Shown: positions 1 through 8,672 of the stretch, one piece after another
How the letters are laid out: each line of letters starts with the position of its first letter
Numbering within the stretch: the first letter of the stretch is position 1
Assembly: GCF_005217455.1 (NCBI RefSeq)
Contig: NZ_SZPQ01000003.1
Coordinates: 124,001-188,000 of the forward strand
Origin: Martelella alba
Lineage (GTDB): Bacteria > Pseudomonadota > Gammaproteobacteria > Enterobacterales > Enterobacteriaceae
Length of the DNA: 64,000 bases
Direction of reading: 5' to 3'
Notes under the pieces: model-generated
Told to the model about the DNA's origin: nothing
Seen by the model: only the letters and a program-made list of their open reading frames with translations
Databases searched by the model: none
Program-made: the position numbers and the translations under genes

Positions 1-467
1 ACCTGCATCACGCCATATTCTTCCAGGGCATGCATCTTGCGGGTCTCCGTTTCGCGCGGCTCAATAAAGCGCAGCGGCTCGGGAATCGGTACCTGGTAGA
101 CCAGGATCTGATCTTCCACAAGCGGTGTTTCCGGGATGCGGTGGCGGGTCTGGATTAATGTGGCCTCGCGGGTGCGTTCGGTGGTGGCCGCCCCGGCCAC
201 CCGTTGGAAAAACCGGCGGATCGAGACCGCGTTGGTCGTGTCGTCCGCGCCCTGATCGATGACTTTTAGCACGTCATCGCAACCGATAAGGCTGGCGGTC
301 AGTTGGATACCGCCAGTGCCCCAGCCGTAGGGCATCGGCATTTCCCTGCCGCCAAACGGCACCTGATAGCCGGGAATGGCCACGGCTTTCAGGATGGCGC
401 GGCGAATCATGCGCTTGGTTTGCTCGTCCAGGTAGCCTGGATTGTAGCCGGTGAGTATCTCGGTCAT
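1..467 (-). CDS. phnJ: PhnJ, C-P lyase core radical-SAM subunit (partial, left edge)
   Basis: PhnJ cleaves the carbon-phosphorus bond of 5-phosphoribosyl-1-phosphonate using a radical-SAM [4Fe-4S] cluster, inside the PhnGHIJ core complex. About 155 N-terminal residues are visible. They begin MTEILTGYNPGYLDEQTKR and continue with the family-typical AIPGYQVPFGGREMPMPYGWG and GGIQLTASLIGCDDVLKVID. The cluster-binding cysteines lie in the C-terminal part, beyond the window. The ATG at 467-465 overlaps the phnI stop by four bases (ATGA), which indicates translational coupling. It is the fifth gene of phnFGHIJ, and the rest of the operon should continue to the left. Confidence 0.95.
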   Translation of the reverse strand, partial: MTEILTGYNPGYLDEQTKRMIRRAILKAVAIPGYQVPFGGREMPMPYGWGTGGIQLTASLIGCDDVLKVIDQGADDTTNAVSIRRFFQRVAGAATTERTREATLIQTRHRIPETPLVEDQILVYQVPIPEPLRFIEPRETETRKMHALEEYGVMQ

Positions 468-1585
468 TTTCCCTGATCCCTAGTGGCGCGCGCGTCGGCG
501 GCCTCGGTTTGCGCGTCTTGCCGCTGGGCGTATTCCCGGCGCAGACGGTGAAGTAACTCCAGCTCGGCCTGGAAATCGACATAGTGGGGTAATTTCAAAT
601 GGGAGACGAAGCCCGACGCCTCGACGTTATCCGCATGGGAGAGCACGAACTCCTCGTCCTGGGCCGGTCCGGCCACGGGTTCGTCGTAATCGCCGGCCTG
701 CAAGGCGCGATCCACCAGGGCCATCGCCATGGCCTTGCGTTCGGCGCGGCCAAAAACCAGGCCGTAGCCGCGGGTGAAATGTGGCGGCTCGTCGCCACAG
801 GCAACGAAACCATTGACCATTTCGCATTCGGTTAGCAGGATCTCGCCCACATCAATAGTGAAACCCAGCTCTTCCGGCGTCCATTGCACGGTGACGTAGC
901 CGGTGCGGATTTCCCCGGCGAAGGGATGGTTGCGGCCATAGCCGCGCTGCGAGGAATAGCCCAGGGCCAGTAGGAAGCCTTCGTCCCCCCGCGCCAGCTG
1001 CTGCAGCCGGGACGCGCGGGAGCAGGGGTAAACCGGCGGCTGGCGGGTGATATCATCCGGATCGCCGCCGTCGTCTTCTTCCGCCGGCGCGAGTTGCTCA
1101 CGGCCGAGCAGGCTGAACACATGGGCGCAGGATTCCGGCAAGGGTTCTTCGGCGCGAGGCGCCGGCGGCGCCTCGCCTTCGGCCAGCAGGGCGAAATTGA
1201 GTAGCCGGTGGGTATAATCGTAGGTGGGACCGAGCACCTGGCCGCCGGGCAGATCTTTATAGACCGCCGATATCCGGCGCTCCAGCCGCATCCGCTCCGT
1301 GTTCAGCGGTTCGCCGACGCCCAGGCGCGGCAGGGTGGTTCGATAAGCCCGTAGTAAAAATATCGCCTCGACCAGATCCCCGCCGGCTTGTTTAATGGCC
1401 AGCGAAGCCAACTGTCTATCGTATATTCCCCCCTCGGTCATGACCCGATCGACCGCCAATCCCAATTGCTGGTCGATTTGCCCGCAATCCAGGGCCGGCA
1501 GGCCGTTGTCCCCGCGTCGTAAATGTTCTTGCAACTGGTGGGCGGCGTCGATGGCCTTTTCGCCCCCTTTCACTGCGACATACAT
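464..1585 (-). CDS. phnI: PhnI, C-P lyase core nucleosidase subunit
   Basis: PhnI is the subunit that, with PhnG, PhnH and PhnL, attaches the phosphonate to the ribose C1 of ATP with release of adenine. The protein is 373 residues, the usual PhnI length, and starts MYVAVKGGEKAIDAAHQL, matching the family start. An upstream in-frame start would add 18 residues inside phnH and is unlikely. The start at 1585 overlaps the phnH stop by one base (TGATG), and the stop overlaps the phnJ start (ATGA), so phnH-phnI-phnJ are translationally coupled. Family assignment is secure from overall similarity and gene order. Confidence 0.96.
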   Translation of the reverse strand: MYVAVKGGEKAIDAAHQLQEHLRRGDNGLPALDCGQIDQQLGLAVDRVMTEGGIYDRQLASLAIKQAGGDLVEAIFLLRAYRTTLPRLGVGEPLNTERMRLERRISAVYKDLPGGQVLGPTYDYTHRLLNFALLAEGEAPPAPRAEEPLPESCAHVFSLLGREQLAPAEEDDGGDPDDITRQPPVYPCSRASRLQQLARGDEGFLLALGYSSQRGYGRNHPFAGEIRTGYVTVQWTPEELGFTIDVGEILLTECEMVNGFVACGDEPPHFTRGYGLVFGRAERKAMAMALVDRALQAGDYDEPVAGPAQDEEFVLSHADNVEASGFVSHLKLPHYVDFQAELELLHRLRREYAQRQDAQTEAADARATRDQGK

Positions 1586-2166
1586 CAGCACACCTCCACA
1601 TGGATGGTTCTCGGCACGGCCATTAACCGGTCTTCGCACAGCAGTATAAAATCCAGCCCCGCTGGGAAAGGGTGCGGCCGGCGCAGCAGGTATCGCAAAA
1701 CCGCCGGCGGCAGCGCCGGCGCGATAATCCGCTCATCCCGAATACCCGGTCCGCGCAGCCTGAGCGGCGTGCCTTCCGCCAGGCTGTCGATTTGCACCAG
1801 GACGGTAACGCCGTTTTCCGGCGAAAGCGCGTCGCCGCACGGCAACGTCGCAAGGATCGCGTCATCCATTTGGCCATCGAACAACGCCAGGACCGCCTGT
1901 TGCGGCTGTTCGGCGAGCGGGGCGCCGGTATGGAAGCGCACGCTGGCGGCGACGCTGTCCCTTGACAGCGCGGGGGCGATATAGACGGCCGTTTCACCAT
2001 CGGCCAGCGTCAGCAATAGGGCGCTGGCCGCCGGTCCGATAGACTCCCAGCGGGGACCGTCCGGTAGGGCGACGACGTATCCCGGCTCACTCAGCGCTTT
2101 GAGGATTCGGCGAAAGGAATGCTGCGCCGCATCCACAGGTCGGCTAAAACCGTTTAACAAGGCCAT
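1585..2166 (-). CDS. phnH: PhnH, C-P lyase core subunit
   Basis: PhnH (193 residues) is a PLP-transferase-fold scaffold subunit of the PhnGHIJ complex, required for phosphonate activation. The sequence starts MALLNGFSRPVDAAQHSFRR, typical of the family, with the conserved ILKALSEPG stretch near residue 22. Its ATG at 2166-2164 overlaps the phnG stop by one base (TAATG). Order and spacing match the canonical C-P lyase operon. Confidence 0.95.
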   Translation of the reverse strand: MALLNGFSRPVDAAQHSFRRILKALSEPGYVVALPDGPRWESIGPAASALLLTLADGETAVYIAPALSRDSVAASVRFHTGAPLAEQPQQAVLALFDGQMDDAILATLPCGDALSPENGVTVLVQIDSLAEGTPLRLRGPGIRDERIIAPALPPAVLRYLLRRPHPFPAGLDFILLCEDRLMAVPRTIHVEVC

Positions 2167-2612
2167 TAATTATCCCCTCTGACCAGCGTAAAGAAATCCA
2201 CCCGGCTGGCGGCGATGGCCCGTCCACGCTCCTCTTGTCGTTCCCGGCGCCGGGCCGCCAACGGCTCAATGATCCGATGCTCTAGCCGTTGCCGATGTTC
2301 GGGGGTTTGCAGCAGCGCGTCGAGCAGGGCGCAAAGCTCGGCGTGGTCCTTGTCGCGTCCGGCCGTATAGCCGTAGCCGTAGGTGCCGTTTTCCAGCCGG
2401 ATCACCGCCCGGGTTACCGTCATGTCGCCCAGTACGAAACGACGGCCGGTCGCGCCCATGCGGCCTTGCAACTGGGTAAGGCCGATTTCCGGCGCCCGGA
2501 CGCGCTCATAGTGGGGGAGAAGCCGCAACGCCTGCCAATGGGCGCGCAACACCTCCGCGGGGCTGGATGATAAAACCGACATCCAGTGTTGTCTGGCATT
2601 CGACGTTTGCAT
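2166..2612 (-). CDS. phnG: PhnG, C-P lyase core subunit
   Basis: PhnG (148 residues) is the smallest subunit of the C-P lyase core complex and works with PhnI in the nucleosidase step. Visible family features are the N-terminal ARQHWMSVLSSSPAEVL and the central GYGYTAGRDKDHAELCALLD. The ATG at 2612-2610 directly follows the phnF TGA (no spacing), so translation is probably coupled to the regulator. Confidence 0.94.
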   Translation of the reverse strand: MQTSNARQHWMSVLSSSPAEVLRAHWQALRLLPHYERVRAPEIGLTQLQGRMGATGRRFVLGDMTVTRAVIRLENGTYGYGYTAGRDKDHAELCALLDALLQTPEHRQRLEHRIIEPLAARRRERQEERGRAIAASRVDFFTLVRGDN

Positions 2613-3341
2613 TCAATGCTCCATGGTCAGTTCAATCATGTCGGCGCGCGTCAGGGTCACGGAGTATTCCGCCGGCGCGTCGCTATCCGCGCGGGTATTG
2701 AGCGTGCGCACGCATAACAAGGGTATCTGGTTGGCCGCTTCAAGCAGCCGGCTTTCTCTGGCGTGGGCGCTGCGGGCGCTGATACGCGTTTGGCGGCGGA
2801 CAAGGCGCTGATTCAATTCCTGACGAATAAAATTGTGCAGCGAACCTGAGCGAAATTGCCGCAGGGCCGGCCACCAGTCCAGGTCCGGGAGATAATGGTC
2901 GATGACGCTAAGCGGAACGGCATTTACCCGGCGCAGGGTGCGCAAGTGGATGACGTCCCGGCCTTCCTCGCGGCACAGCGCCGCGGCGATGGACGCGCTG
3001 GCCGGCCGTTTGACCGCCAACAGCAACTCACTGGTGGGATGGCTGCCTTGCTCCATCAAATTCTGGCTGAAGTGGGCACGGGCATGCAGCGGGTAATCAA
3101 ATGGCCGCATCAGCACCAGGATACCGATGCCATGCCGCCGTTGCAGCCAGCCGCGCTCCACCAGTTGATCCACCGCTCTGCGCAAGGTATGGCGATTGAC
3201 CTCGAAACGTTCGGCCAACCGTTGTTCGGACGGCAGGTAATCGCCGGTACGGTAATAGGCCCGCAATTCCTCCTCCAGCAAGGCGGCGATTTGCTGGTAA
3301 CGGGTGGGGTAACTGGTCGGATGTCTAGATAAGTCCATCAT
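2613..3341 (-). CDS. phnF: PhnF, GntR/HutC-family regulator of phosphonate genes
   Basis: PhnF is the GntR-type (HutC subfamily) transcription factor of phn operons. The 242-residue form starts MMDLSRHPTSYPTRYQQIA. It has an N-terminal winged helix (LPSEQRLAERFEVNRHTLRR, about residues 35-55) and a C-terminal UTRA effector domain ending in MIELTMEH, as in the E. coli protein. The first ATG (3341) has a GGAG nine bases upstream and is preferred. A longer in-frame start 32 codons upstream would add an unrelated extension. It leads the phnFGHIJ operon, divergent from phnCDE. Confidence 0.93.
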   Translation of the reverse strand: MMDLSRHPTSYPTRYQQIAALLEEELRAYYRTGDYLPSEQRLAERFEVNRHTLRRAVDQLVERGWLQRRHGIGILVLMRPFDYPLHARAHFSQNLMEQGSHPTSELLLAVKRPASASIAAALCREEGRDVIHLRTLRRVNAVPLSVIDHYLPDLDWWPALRQFRSGSLHNFIRQELNQRLVRRQTRISARSAHARESRLLEAANQIPLLCVRTLNTRADSDAPAEYSVTLTRADMIELTMEH

Positions 3342-3578
3342 AATGAAAAACTCCGCTGACCGGATAGATCGGATGCCGACAGGGCATGGCTGACGCTGTT
3401 TTACTGTCCGACATAATGAGTGCCTTATGGAAAACACGACCTGAGCTCGTCATACATTATTACAGGGGGTATATTGCGACGATTTAGGAAAAGGATCGTA
3501 TCGGCTGAAAATGACAATAACGTTAATGACAGATGACTGAACAATGAACTATTTTTTATCGAAAGCTAAAACCCGGGA

Positions 3579-3597
3579 GATATTCCGCCGGAATATC
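3579..3597. promoter_or_regulatory. perfect 8-bp dyad, possible operator
   Basis: GATATTCC-GCC-GGAATATC is an exact inverted repeat with a 3-bp centre, in the middle of the phnF-phnC spacer. GntR/HutC regulators such as PhnF bind short dyads of this kind, so it could be the PhnF operator. It does not resemble a terminator, because no T-run follows on either strand. Confidence 0.4.
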
Positions 3598-3690
3598 CCT
3601 TTATTTGGAATAACCTTATCAACTATCACGCCGCTTTTTTGCCGACGGTGTTCATTCACCCCCGCCACCCTTGATAAATAGAGCATAGGG

Positions 3691-3730
3691 ACGTCATCGG
3701 CGGGTCATGTTTTTATCATCAAATTGTCAT
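3691..3730 (+). promoter_or_regulatory. tandem Pho box (PhoB site) upstream of phnC
   Basis: Four direct 7-mers sit at exact 11-bp spacing: ACGTCAT (3691), GGGTCAT (3702), TTATCAT (3713) and TTGTCAT (3724), with 4-bp spacers. This is the known PhoB-site layout (consensus CTGTCAT-N4-CTGTCAT), here doubled. A candidate -10 (TTAATA, 3742-3747) lies at the distance expected when the Pho box replaces the -35. Phosphate-starvation control of phnCDE is the expected consequence. Confidence 0.82.
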
Positions 3731-3778
3731 ATTTTCATCCCTTAATACCAGCATATCGCTGACCTATGGAGAAAAGAC

Positions 3779-4612
3779 ATGGCACAGCCACTTCTCAAAC
3801 TTGCCGAGACGCGAAATACCGGACCGCAAACGGAGCGGCAAAAGCAAGTATTGGCGGTAAAAGGGTTGCAAAAACACTATAATAGCCGTCAGCAAGTATT
3901 ATCAGATATCAATTTCAATCTTCACGCCGGCGAATTCGTCGCGGTTATCGGCCGCTCCGGCGCGGGTAAATCCACCCTGCTGCATATTTTAAACGGCACC
4001 CTACCGACTTCCGCCGGCCAATTGCTGCATTTTCGCGATGAAGGGGCGGTACAGGATATTGCCCGCCTGACGCCCCGGCAAATGCGGCGATGGCGGGCGC
4101 AATGCGGCATGATCTTCCAGGACTTTTGCCTGGTGCCCCGCCTTGATGTACTGACCAATGTGTTGCTGGGCCGTTTGAGTCAGACTTCCACGATTAAATC
4201 ATTCTTCAAAATATTCACCGATCAGGATCGCGCCAGGGCCATCGAGTTACTGGAATGGCTAAATATTTTACCCCATGCCCTGCAACGGGCGGAAAATCTC
4301 TCCGGCGGACAAATGCAGCGGGTAGCCATTTGTCGGGCATTGATGCAAAATCCGAAGATTCTGTTGGCTGATGAGCCTGTTGCTTCGCTGGATCCGAAAA
4401 ATACCCGGCGCATCATGGATGCATTGCGGCATGTCGCCGAAAGGGATATCGCGGTGGTGGTCAACTTGCATTCCGTCGAATTGGTGAAAGAATATTGCTC
4501 CCGCGTTATTGGTATTGCCCAAGGGAAAATCATATTCGATAATCATCCGTCGCTATTGAATGAGCAAATTCTTCATCAGCTCTACGGCGAAGAAAAAGAC
4601 CAGATTCATTAA
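3779..4612 (+). CDS. phnC: PhnC, phosphonate ABC transporter ATPase
   Basis: PhnC is the cytoplasmic ATPase of the PhnCDE phosphonate/phosphate-ester importer. It has 277 residues. Walker A is GRSGAGKST (from residue 59), the signature is LSGGQMQR (about residue 174), and Walker B is [13 protein letters not shown] followed by the switch His in VVNLHS. The N-terminus is about 15 residues longer than the E. coli protein and looks like a low-complexity lead. GGAGA (3768-3772) precedes the ATG. It is the first gene of phnCDE1E2, 52 bases before phnD. Confidence 0.95.
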   Translation: MAQPLLKLAETRNTGPQTERQKQVLAVKGLQKHYNSRQQVLSDINFNLHAGEFVAVIGRSGAGKSTLLHILNGTLPTSAGQLLHFRDEGAVQDIARLTPRQMRRWRAQCGMIFQDFCLVPRLDVLTNVLLGRLSQTSTIKSFFKIFTDQDRARAIELLEWLNILPHALQRAENLSGGQMQRVAICRALMQNPKILLADEPVASLDPKNTRRIMDALRHVAERDIAVVVNLHSVELVKEYCSRVIGIAQGKIIFDNHPSLLNEQILHQLYGEEKDQIH

Positions 4613-4664
4613 TATTATTGGGAACATCCCTTAAACTTTTTTTATAAACCTAAAAGTTCATTAA

Positions 4665-5597
4665 ATGAAAAAAGCATTAACTCTGGCTGCTTTGCTGCTC
4701 GGTACCACAATACAATTCAACGTGTCGGCGGCGGATGCGCCGAAAGAACTGAATCTGGGAATATTGGGTGGGCAGAATGCCACACAGCAAATTGGCGACA
4801 ACCAATGTGTAAAGGATTTTCTTGATAAGCGCTTGCACGTGGACACAAAATTACGAAATTCCTCCGATTATTCCGGCGTTATCCAGGGGTTATTGGGGGA
4901 TAAAGTGGACCTGGTGATAAGTATGTCGCCGTCTTCTTTTGCGTCGGTTTACCTGGCTAAACCCAATGCCGTCGATTTGGTCGGTATTGCCGTGGATGAT
5001 AAAGATCACTCCCGCGGCTATCACTCCGTGATCATCGTTAAAGCCGACAGTCCCTATAAAAAGCTTGAGGATTTGAAAGGCAAATCCTTCGGGGTCGCCG
5101 ACCCGGACTCCACTTCCGGCTTCCTGATTCCCAATTTTGCGTTTCATAAGAAGTTTGGCGGCAACATCGACAACAAATACAATAACTTTTTTTCCAGCGT
5201 GACCTTTTCCGGCGGCCATGAGCAAGACATCCTGGGCGTGTTGAACGGGCAGTTCGACGGCGCGGTAACCTGGACTTCCATGGTGGGCGACTACAATACC
5301 GGTTATACCAGCGGCGCCTTCGGTCGGCTGATTCGCATGGATCATCCTGATTTGATGAAACAGATTCGCATTATCTGGGTGTCGCCGTTGATTCCCAATG
5401 GCCCGATCCTGATCCGTCATTCCCTGCCGGCCGCGTTCAAAGCCAAACTGGTGGATGCCATCAAAGCGCTGGATAAAGATGATCACGCCTGCTTTGTCAA
5501 AGCGGTCGGCGGCACGCAGCATATCGAATCCACCTCGCTCAGCGAATATCAAAACATCATTGATCTGAAACGCGCCCTGACCCAGGGTAATCGTTAA
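4665..5597 (+). CDS. phnD: PhnD, periplasmic phosphonate-binding protein
   Basis: PhnD captures phosphonates in the periplasm and delivers them to the PhnE permeases. The 310-residue protein starts with a Sec signal peptide (MKKALTLAALLLGTT, cleavage probably after VSAA near residue 23). The mature part has the PhnD-family GLLGDKVDLVISMSPSSFA and GVADPDSTSGFLIPN motifs and GGHEQDILGVLNGQFDGA. A strong hairpin between phnD and phnE1 may keep the binding protein in excess. Confidence 0.94.
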   Translation: MKKALTLAALLLGTTIQFNVSAADAPKELNLGILGGQNATQQIGDNQCVKDFLDKRLHVDTKLRNSSDYSGVIQGLLGDKVDLVISMSPSSFASVYLAKPNAVDLVGIAVDDKDHSRGYHSVIIVKADSPYKKLEDLKGKSFGVADPDSTSGFLIPNFAFHKKFGGNIDNKYNNFFSSVTFSGGHEQDILGVLNGQFDGAVTWTSMVGDYNTGYTSGAFGRLIRMDHPDLMKQIRIIWVSPLIPNGPILIRHSLPAAFKAKLVDAIKALDKDDHACFVKAVGGTQHIESTSLSEYQNIIDLKRALTQGNR

Positions 5598-5617
5598 GTC
5601 TACGGCTTTCTCTCCTT

Positions 5618-5640
5618 CCGGCCCGGTATTATCGGGCCGG
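5618..5640 (+). terminator. hairpin between phnD and phnE1
   Basis: CCGGCCCG and CGGGCCGG are perfect 8-bp arms around a GTATTAT loop, 20 bases after the phnD stop. The T-run is weak (CACTTTT), so partial termination or 3'-end protection of phnC-phnD mRNA is more likely than full termination. Such elements are common after the binding-protein gene of ABC operons. Confidence 0.6.
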
Positions 5641-5656
5641 TCACTTTTGGTGAAGC

Positions 5657-6526
5657 ATGTTGAATACCGATTTCGATCATTATTACCAGCGGATACGGCG
5701 CCGCCAGAAACGCGATACCGTTCTCTGGTCGCTCGTGCTGGCGCTGCTGTACATTGGCGCCGGCAATATCGCCGAATTCAATCTGCGCACGGTGTGGGAC
5801 GCCGCCCCGCACTTTTTCGATTATCTGGGCCAGACCTTGCCGATACTCCATTGGCGGCAACTGTTCGATAACCGCCACACCGCCGGTTCTCTGGCTTATT
5901 GGGGCTATCGGCTGCCCATTCAGCTTTCCCTTATCTGGGATACCCTTCACCTGGCGCTGGCCTCAACCATTCTGTCGGTGGCCGCCGCCGCCGTATTGTC
6001 GTTCCTGGCGGCCGGCAATACCTATACTCCGCCCTATTTGCGCTTCGTGATTCGCATGCTGACGGCGTTTTTGCGCACCATGCCCGAGCTGGCTTGGGCG
6101 GTGATGTTTGTCATGGCGTTCGGCATCGGCGCATTCCCCGGTTTCCTGACGCTGGCCCTGCACACCATCGGCAGCCTGACCAAGTTATTTTATGAGGCGG
6201 TGGAAAGCGCCTCGGAAAAACCGGTGCGCGGGTTGGCCGCTTGCGGCGCGGGTCCTGTGGCTTGTATTCGCTTTGGTTTGTGGCCTCAGGTCAAACCGGT
6301 TTTTCTGTCATACAGCTTTATGCGCCTGGAAGTGAATTTCCGATTATCCACCATTCTGGGTTTGGTGGGCGCCGGCGGTATCGGCCAGGAATTGATGGTA
6401 AACATTAAGCTTGATCATTACGATCAGGTCAGTATGACGCTGCTGCTGATTGTGTCGGTGGTGTCGCTGCTGGATTACCTGTCCGGTAAATTACGTAAAT
6501 GGGTAGTGGAAGGAGAGCGGGGATGA
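5657..6526 (+). CDS. phnE: PhnE1, phosphonate ABC transporter permease
   Basis: Inner-membrane permease of the phosphonate importer, 289 residues with about six hydrophobic segments. The cytoplasmic EAA loop that contacts PhnC is seen around GLAACGAGPVACIRFGLWPQ, followed by the family motif GLVGAGGIGQEL. Its last codons overlap the next permease gene (ATGA), so the two permeases are translationally coupled and probably form a heterodimer. Confidence 0.92.
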   Translation: MLNTDFDHYYQRIRRRQKRDTVLWSLVLALLYIGAGNIAEFNLRTVWDAAPHFFDYLGQTLPILHWRQLFDNRHTAGSLAYWGYRLPIQLSLIWDTLHLALASTILSVAAAAVLSFLAAGNTYTPPYLRFVIRMLTAFLRTMPELAWAVMFVMAFGIGAFPGFLTLALHTIGSLTKLFYEAVESASEKPVRGLAACGAGPVACIRFGLWPQVKPVFLSYSFMRLEVNFRLSTILGLVGAGGIGQELMVNIKLDHYDQVSMTLLLIVSVVSLLDYLSGKLRKWVVEGERG

Positions 6527-7428
6527 TAACGGCAATACCCACGCCGCAATCGGTACACGAACTCAAGCGGCAACATCGGCATATTTTTTCCCGGCAAAAA
6601 ACCGACCTCTTGAAACTGGCGCTGATCGCGCTGGCCGTGTTGCTGTATTACGGGTATTTCTTTTCGCGCTACGGTGTCTCCTGGCCGCACCTGGCGGCGG
6701 GTTGCCGCCAGCTCGGCCATTATTTTCTGCGGATGTTCGTCTGGCATGATTTCGCCAACTGGCCCTTCCGTTACTACCTGAATCAGGTGTTTATCACGCT
6801 GGCCATTGTATGGGTCGGTACCTTGAGCGCCTCGCTGGTGGCGTTGCCGGTCTCGTTCCTGGCCGCCCGCAATGTGATGGCCGCCGCGCCATTGCAACCG
6901 GCCGCGCTGGTGGTGCGGCGCCTGCTGGATATTTTTCGCGGCGTCGACATGGCCATTTGGGGTATGGTGTTCGTGCGGGCGATGGGCATGGGACCGCTGG
7001 CCGGCGTACTGGCGATTTTCATGCAAGATCTGGGCTTGCTGGGCAAGCTGTATGCGGAAGGGCACGAGGCCGTGGAAAAATCCCCCAGCCGCGGTTTAAC
7101 GTCCCTCGGCGCCAATAGCTTGCAAAAGCACCGTTTTGGCATATTCACCCAATCTTTTCCAATATTCCTGGCGCTTACCCTGTATCAAATCGAATCCAAT
7201 ACCCGCTCTGCGGCGGTGCTGGGGTTTGTCGGGGCCGGCGGCGTGGGGTTGGTGTATGCGGAAAACATGCGCCTGTGGAATTGGGACGTGGTGATGTTCA
7301 TTACCCTTATCCTGGTGGCCGTGGTTATGGTAATGGATAAAGTCTCTTCCGTTCTGCGGAAAAAATACATTATCGGCGAGGAGGTTCCTCTTTACCGCAA
7401 ATCTGAAAAGCCGTGCTCGGTAAAGTGA
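6523..7428 (+). CDS. phnE: PhnE2, second phosphonate ABC transporter permease
   Basis: Second PhnE-type permease, 301 residues. The start chosen is the ATG at 6523, which overlaps the phnE1 stop (ATGA) and follows GGAGAG. An in-frame start 24 bases upstream lacks these features. It has an EAA-like loop (GLTSLGANSLQKHRFGIF) and GFVGAGGVGLVY near the C-terminus. Paired PhnE1/PhnE2 permeases occur in several proteobacterial phn loci, unlike the single phnE of E. coli. Confidence 0.92.
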   Translation: MITAIPTPQSVHELKRQHRHIFSRQKTDLLKLALIALAVLLYYGYFFSRYGVSWPHLAAGCRQLGHYFLRMFVWHDFANWPFRYYLNQVFITLAIVWVGTLSASLVALPVSFLAARNVMAAAPLQPAALVVRRLLDIFRGVDMAIWGMVFVRAMGMGPLAGVLAIFMQDLGLLGKLYAEGHEAVEKSPSRGLTSLGANSLQKHRFGIFTQSFPIFLALTLYQIESNTRSAAVLGFVGAGGVGLVYAENMRLWNWDVVMFITLILVAVVMVMDKVSSVLRKKYIIGEEVPLYRKSEKPCSVK

Positions 7429-7518
7429 GCCGGCTCTCTGCGCCGGACATGGATTGACGCCGCGAGCCACTTGCCGTGCCGCCCGGCGCCGAGGCAACGT
7501 TACCCGACCGCGTGTTCC

Positions 7519-8211
7519 CTAGCGCTGGGTGGATGCGATAAGCCCATTGTCGGCCGATGACGCCACCGAATTTTCGCCGCCGACCATCGCCAGATAAGCG
7601 GTATTCACCTTCCAGAGATAACGCGGCGCTTGCGGCGCCGGGTGCCGGGTTTGCACATGCCGATAGAATTGCGCCGGGGTCAGGGTGTTTATCATGGCGA
7701 TGGCGCGGTCCCGATCCCGGGAGAACGAACGCAGCAACGCGCCGGCGCCATTGACATAGGCGACCGTCAGAGCATAACGCAGGGTTTGCGGGTTTTTGAT
7801 GCCGGACAACTGGCGTTTGAGGATACCGAGATAGGCGGTACCCAAATCAATGTTGGTGGCCGGGTCTTTCAGTTCAAACGTGCTCGGTTGACCGTACCGA
7901 CCCTTAAGCCGATAGGCGTCGCGGCCGGCGGTGGCCGCCTTCAGTTGCATCAGGCCGATGGCATTGGACCGGCTGACCGCATCGGGATTGTAGCCTGATT
8001 CCACCTTGATAATGGCTTTGACCAGGTTTTCGTCTATACCGTAAATACTGGCGGACGTATGAATATAATCGCCATATCGGCCTTTTGGCGCCGGAGCGGG
8101 CGGCACTTGCGGCGGCGCGCTGGTTACCAGGCTAATCGTTCGCTCGGGGGGCTGCCTGGCGCAACCTGCCAAAATCAGCGCAGCCATGAAAAGTAGCATT
8201 TTATGCTTCAC
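7519..8211 (-). CDS. emtA: EmtA/MltE-like lipoprotein lytic transglycosylase
   Basis: Membrane-bound endo-type lytic transglycosylase that cleaves peptidoglycan glycan strands between MurNAc and GlcNAc. The 230-residue protein has a lipoprotein signal (LILAGC, lipid-modified Cys near residue 17). It then has the SLT family-1 domain with the catalytic Glu in AIIKVESGYNP, the SNAIGLMQLKAATAGRDAYR motif and YVNGAGALLRSFS, closely matching E. coli MltE. The first start is GTG (8211), and an in-frame ATG lies at codon 5; both keep the signal peptide. The linker after the Cys is Pro-rich and longer than in E. coli. Confidence 0.9.
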   Translation of the reverse strand: MKHKMLLFMAALILAGCARQPPERTISLVTSAPPQVPPAPAPKGRYGDYIHTSASIYGIDENLVKAIIKVESGYNPDAVSRSNAIGLMQLKAATAGRDAYRLKGRYGQPSTFELKDPATNIDLGTAYLGILKRQLSGIKNPQTLRYALTVAYVNGAGALLRSFSRDRDRAIAMINTLTPAQFYRHVQTRHPAPQAPRYLWKVNTAYLAMVGGENSVASSADNGLIASTQR

Positions 8212-8672
8212 GGGTGGTCTCTCGCGACGGGAATGTTCGCCAGCATAACCAACATTTGCCGCTTGCAGAATATTTTTTTCGATTTCTAGGATTATTCCTC
8301 AAAAAAGTCAGACTCCTGTCACAGTTTATTTATTCAACACATCCTATGGGCGGTCGGACAACGTTTGTTTTCGACCCACGCTTCGCACGATAGGTTCATC
8401 CCCCGGTGGCAAAAATAATTGTTATGTTATAGTGTACCAGCTCGCGGCGGGAGCGGAGCCGCATCGACCCGCCAAAGCCCCGACGCTTTGGCGCCGCCGC
8501 CGGTCCGCGCCCGGCCCTTGAAAATCGGCATCGCCGCCCCCATATGGTAAAGAAAGGCGGATACCAAAGGCCGGAGGTCGGTTGCCGTAGGGGGAGTAAG
8601 GATTGCCGGTCACTGCGGCCGTGCCGGGAAAGCCGGGCGGTCGGAAAATGAAGTGATTAAGGACGGAGAATC
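8212..8672. other. intergenic region between emtA and the dksA paralogue
   Basis: The left 200 bp probably carries the emtA promoter on the minus strand. The Zur-like box (8421-8440) lies here, followed by a GC-rich leader of about 230 bp before the dksA-like gene. A 35-codon open frame at about 8541-8645 was considered, but it has no recognisable product. Confidence 0.5.
8421..8440 (+). promoter_or_regulatory. Zur-box-like site upstream of dksA paralogue
   Basis: GTTATGTTATAGTGTACCAG shares its first 11 bases, and 15 of 20 overall, with the site before the zinc importer at 10214-10233. It resembles the enterobacterial Zur operator core (ATGTTATA-N-TATAACAT). A good -10 (TATAGT, 8428-8433) lies inside it, so Zur binding would block the promoter. 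Repression under zinc-replete conditions is inferred. Confidence 0.6.

Larger units (their letters stand above)
3342..3778. promoter_or_regulatory. divergent phnF / phnC intergenic region
   Basis: This 437-bp spacer between the divergent phn operons holds the phnC Pho box (3691-3730) and a 19-bp dyad (3579-3597), both listed separately. On the phnF-facing strand, isolated Pho half-sites are seen (CTGTCAT at 3526-3532), but their spacing does not fit the 11-bp period. No gene is seen here. Confidence 0.6.

Noticed and set aside
3500-3532. Pho box for phnF
   Set aside because: CTGTCAT and TTGTCAT are present on the minus strand but 15 bp apart, not 11, so they do not fit the PhoB site.
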